Shown here one piece after another: positions 5,962-7,820 of a DNA stretch of 7,820 nt. The translations under genes were made by a program, and so were the position numbers. The notes under the pieces are model-generated. The model had not been told where the DNA came from. It saw only the letters and a program-made list of their open reading frames with translations, and made no database searches. Each line of letters begins with the position of its first letter. Positions within the stretch are counted from its first letter, which is position 1. This DNA comes from an uncultured Pseudomonadota bacterium (GTDB lineage: Bacteria > Pseudomonadota > Gammaproteobacteria > Burkholderiales > Methylophilaceae), in NCBI GenBank assembly GCA_903854305.1, contig CAINWC010000274.1, positions 1 through 7,820 on the forward strand, in the 5' to 3' direction.

Positions 5962-6686
5962 TAATCAGGCTCCTTTGCACTAGCAATGCTGGCGATGGTT
6001 TTGCTACGCGTGTCTTGTACGATACGACCATCCAAAAATCGTATTTGACGGCTGGCATATGCAGCGATATCAGATTCATGCGTTACCAAAACAATCGTAA
6101 TGCCATCTGCATTTAACTCTGAAAATAGTGTCATGATATCTTCACTGGTTTTGCTATCCAGATTGCCTGTCGGCTCATCGGCGAGTATTAACCTTGGATG
6201 ATTGACTAGCGCACGTGCAATCGCTACACGTTGTTGCTGGCCACCGGAAATCTGATTGGGTAAGGAGTTGATGTATTGGCCTAACCCTACTTTTTCTAGC
6301 AGTACTTTGGCACGCGCTTGGCGCTCACTCTTATTTACACCTGAATAGACTAAAGGTAGCGCGACGTTATCCAGCAGGCTGACACGTGATAACAGGTTGA
6401 ATCCCTGAAATACAAAGCCTATGGTCTGGTTTCGTATCTGGGCCAGGGCGTTACCACTAAGGTTGGCAACTTGATGACCATCGAGCGTATATTGACCGCT
6501 GGTAGGCTTATCCAGGCAGCCTAGTATATTCATAAAGGTAGATTTACCAGAACCGGAAGGCCCCATAATGGCGACGAAATCACCGGCATCCATACTAAAA
6601 TTCACCTGCTTTAGCACAGTAATTGCACCTGCAGCAGTCTGATAGTCTTTGTGCAGATCACTCACTAGAACGAGGCTTTGGGCCAT
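5961..6686 (-). CDS. ABC transporter ATP-binding protein, MacB/LolD type
   Basis: This is a 241-residue cytoplasmic ATPase that would pair as a dimer with the MacB-like permease encoded downstream. All nucleotide-binding motifs are intact: Walker A GPSGSGKST (42-50), Q-loop VFQGFNLL (Q94), signature ISGGQQQR (146-153, with Ile in place of the usual Leu), Walker B LILADEP (166-172, catalytic E171), D-loop NLDS (175-178) and switch H203. The length and the PTSGQYTLDGH block (61-71) fit the MacB/LolD/FtsE group that powers FtsX-fold permeases. Its ATG overlaps the adaptor stop (TAATG), with AGGA 7 nt upstream inside the adaptor gene, and its own TAA overlaps the permease ATG, so the three genes are likely translationally coupled. 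In E. coli this domain is the N-terminal part of MacB. Nothing looks damaged. Confidence 0.95.
   Translation of the reverse strand: MAQSLVLVSDLHKDYQTAAGAITVLKQVNFSMDAGDFVAIMGPSGSGKSTFMNILGCLDKPTSGQYTLDGHQVANLSGNALAQIRNQTIGFVFQGFNLLSRVSLLDNVALPLVYSGVNKSERQARAKVLLEKVGLGQYINSLPNQISGGQQQRVAIARALVNHPRLILADEPTGNLDSKTSEDIMTLFSELNADGITIVLVTHESDIAAYASRQIRFLDGRIVQDTRSKTIASIASAKEPD
5970..5975 (-). promoter_or_regulatory. Ribosome binding site of the permease gene
   Basis: On the minus strand AAGGAG lies 8 nt before the ATG at 5961, inside the 3' end of the ATPase gene. It supports this start and independent re-initiation at the overlapping stop/start. Confidence 0.8.
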
Positions 6687-7820
6687 TAAAACATCCTAAA
6701 GCGCATGGTGCTAGAGGAGGGTGCCTCACTGTTGGCTTGGTTTTCACCAATGATAACCTTGTCGTTTATTTTGAGATCATCACTGGTTATTTCGGTAAAT
6801 CGGCCATCTGAAATACCTACACTAACGCGTATAGGACTTAGCTTTCCATCGCGTATGACATAAACTTTGCCGCTAGAAAGAGCTTCTTGCCCGGCTTTTT
6901 TCTTGCCACCACGTTGATTCTGGCTTTGTCCTTCGGTGAGTGTCGCTTTAGCAGTCTGGGTTTCGTCCTGTTTGGGTCTGAAGCGTAGCGCTGCATTAGG
7001 CGCCAGTAATACGTTATCGTGCTTGGCAACCATAATATTGACGTATGCGGTCATACCGGGGAGCAATATCTGTTCAGGGTTATCCACTGATATGACAACA
7101 TCGTAAGTCACGACGTTCGTTGTGATTGTTGGGTTAAGACGTAGCTGTTTTACAAGCCCATCAAAATTGCGGTTTTGGAATGCATCCACACTAAACTTTG
7201 CTTTTTGACCGACCTTAATTTTGCCGATGTCGGCCTCGGCAAAGCTGGAGTCTATCTGCATTTTAGATAAATCCTGCGCGATTTTGATTAAGGTAGGTGT
7301 TTGAAAGCTTGCGGCCACGGTTTGTCCGACATCAACTACACGATCTACCACCACGCCTGAAACTGGCGAGCGTATCACTGAATAGCTTTGGTTGGTTTTG
7401 TCACGGAGCAGCTGCCCGCGTGCCGTATCAAGCTGGGCGTGAGCTGATTTTAAGGCTTGTACAGCTTGATCTAACTCTTGTTTAGAGACATATTCTTGTG
7501 AAAATAATGAACGCATGCGCGCTTCATTCGCTTGTGCCAACTCTACCGAGGCTTGCATATTTCGTACATTACCTTCAGATTGTGCAATCTGCGCAGTAAA
7601 TAAAGCATCATCTAACTCTAATAAAATTTGGCCTTTTTCTACATGGTCGTTAAAGTCGACATACAGCTTGCTCACTCGGCCTGAAACTTGCGCACCAACG
7701 CTAATCAATGTCACAGGGTTGAGCGTACCGTTGGCTGAAACAGTCTGTACTACGTCCCCTTGGGTGATTTCCTGCAATCGGTATAGTTGCTCTGGCTGTA
7801 ATGTTGTGTGCTGTTTATAG
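6686..7820 (-). CDS. macA: MacA-like periplasmic adaptor (membrane fusion protein), N-terminus outside the window
   Basis: This is the periplasmic adaptor of a tripartite efflux pump, linking the MacB-like permease to an outer-membrane TolC-like channel. The frame stays open to the window edge: 14 more residues (YKQHTTLQPEQLYR) precede the TTG at 7777, so that TTG is not the start. The 377 visible residues compare with 371 for whole E. coli MacA, so only the membrane anchor or signal is missing. In visible numbering: lipoyl/barrel-sandwich half-motif VGAQVSGRVSKLYV (41-54), alpha-helical coiled-coil hairpin (about 72-140, Gln/Ala rich), second lipoyl half SPVSGVVVDRVVDVGQTV (151-168), beta-barrel (about 185-265) and a membrane-proximal C-terminal domain. 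That last domain holds a polar, basic stretch (about 282-316) with the look of a flexible loop. The symbol is by homology; close adaptors serve other substrates. It is the first visible gene of the operon; promoter and real start lie upstream, beyond 7820. Confidence 0.9.
   Translation of the reverse strand, partial: YKQHTTLQPEQLYRLQEITQGDVVQTVSANGTLNPVTLISVGAQVSGRVSKLYVDFNDHVEKGQILLELDDALFTAQIAQSEGNVRNMQASVELAQANEARMRSLFSQEYVSKQELDQAVQALKSAHAQLDTARGQLLRDKTNQSYSVIRSPVSGVVVDRVVDVGQTVAASFQTPTLIKIAQDLSKMQIDSSFAEADIGKIKVGQKAKFSVDAFQNRNFDGLVKQLRLNPTITTNVVTYDVVISVDNPEQILLPGMTAYVNIMVAKHDNVLLAPNAALRFRPKQDETQTAKATLTEGQSQNQRGGKKKAGQEALSSGKVYVIRDGKLSPIRVSVGISDGRFTEITSDDLKINDKVIIGENQANSEAPSSSTMRFRMF

Noticed and set aside
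5651..5983. 110-codon open frame on the plus strand across the permease 5' end
   Set aside because: It is antisense to the conserved signal and coupling region of the permease and starts inside it with no ribosome site of note.
7775..7777. TTG as start codon of the adaptor gene
   Set aside because: The frame stays open upstream to the window edge, and a start here would remove the membrane anchor or signal needed for a periplasmic adaptor.

Overview
The window looks like a chromosomal segment from a Gram-negative, probably betaproteobacterial organism. The evidence is an autotransporter with a C-terminal outer-membrane barrel, a lipobox lipoprotein, a MacA/MacB-type efflux system and a TypA/BipA end, all in moderate-GC DNA. 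A methylotroph of the Methylophilaceae type would fit the style, but that is inference and I cannot confirm it from the sequence.

Layout. Positions 1-270 hold the 3' end of typA (plus strand), closed by a clear intrinsic terminator at 305-329. The 370-bp gap 271-640 is rich in regulatory signals. It contains five GGTGG/CCACC copies in several inverted arrangements (351-501), an AT-rich stretch, a near-consensus sigma-54 (-24/-12) promoter at 572-587, and an inverted repeat (591-598/625-632) whose right arm is the ribosome binding site of the next gene. Positions 641-3781 encode a 1046-residue type Va autotransporter with a GTG start. A terminator follows at 3842-3868. Positions 3914-4732 encode a small lipoprotein with an alpha/beta-hydrolase fold, starting at TTG and surrounded by three 7-nt homopolymer runs.

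From 4741 to the end, on the minus strand, lies an efflux operon transcribed toward the lipoprotein gene: a MacA-like periplasmic adaptor (its N-terminus lies beyond the window edge), an ABC ATPase and a MacB-like permease. Both junctions are TAATG stop/start overlaps, so the three genes are probably translationally coupled and form one inner-membrane transporter plus adaptor. The outer-membrane TolC-like partner is not in the window.

I see no CRISPR array, insertion sequence, tRNA or rRNA. The most interesting part is the control region of the autotransporter: a probable RpoN promoter, a candidate enhancer array at enhancer-like distance, and a potential RBS-hiding hairpin whose left arm would be missing from RpoN-initiated transcripts.
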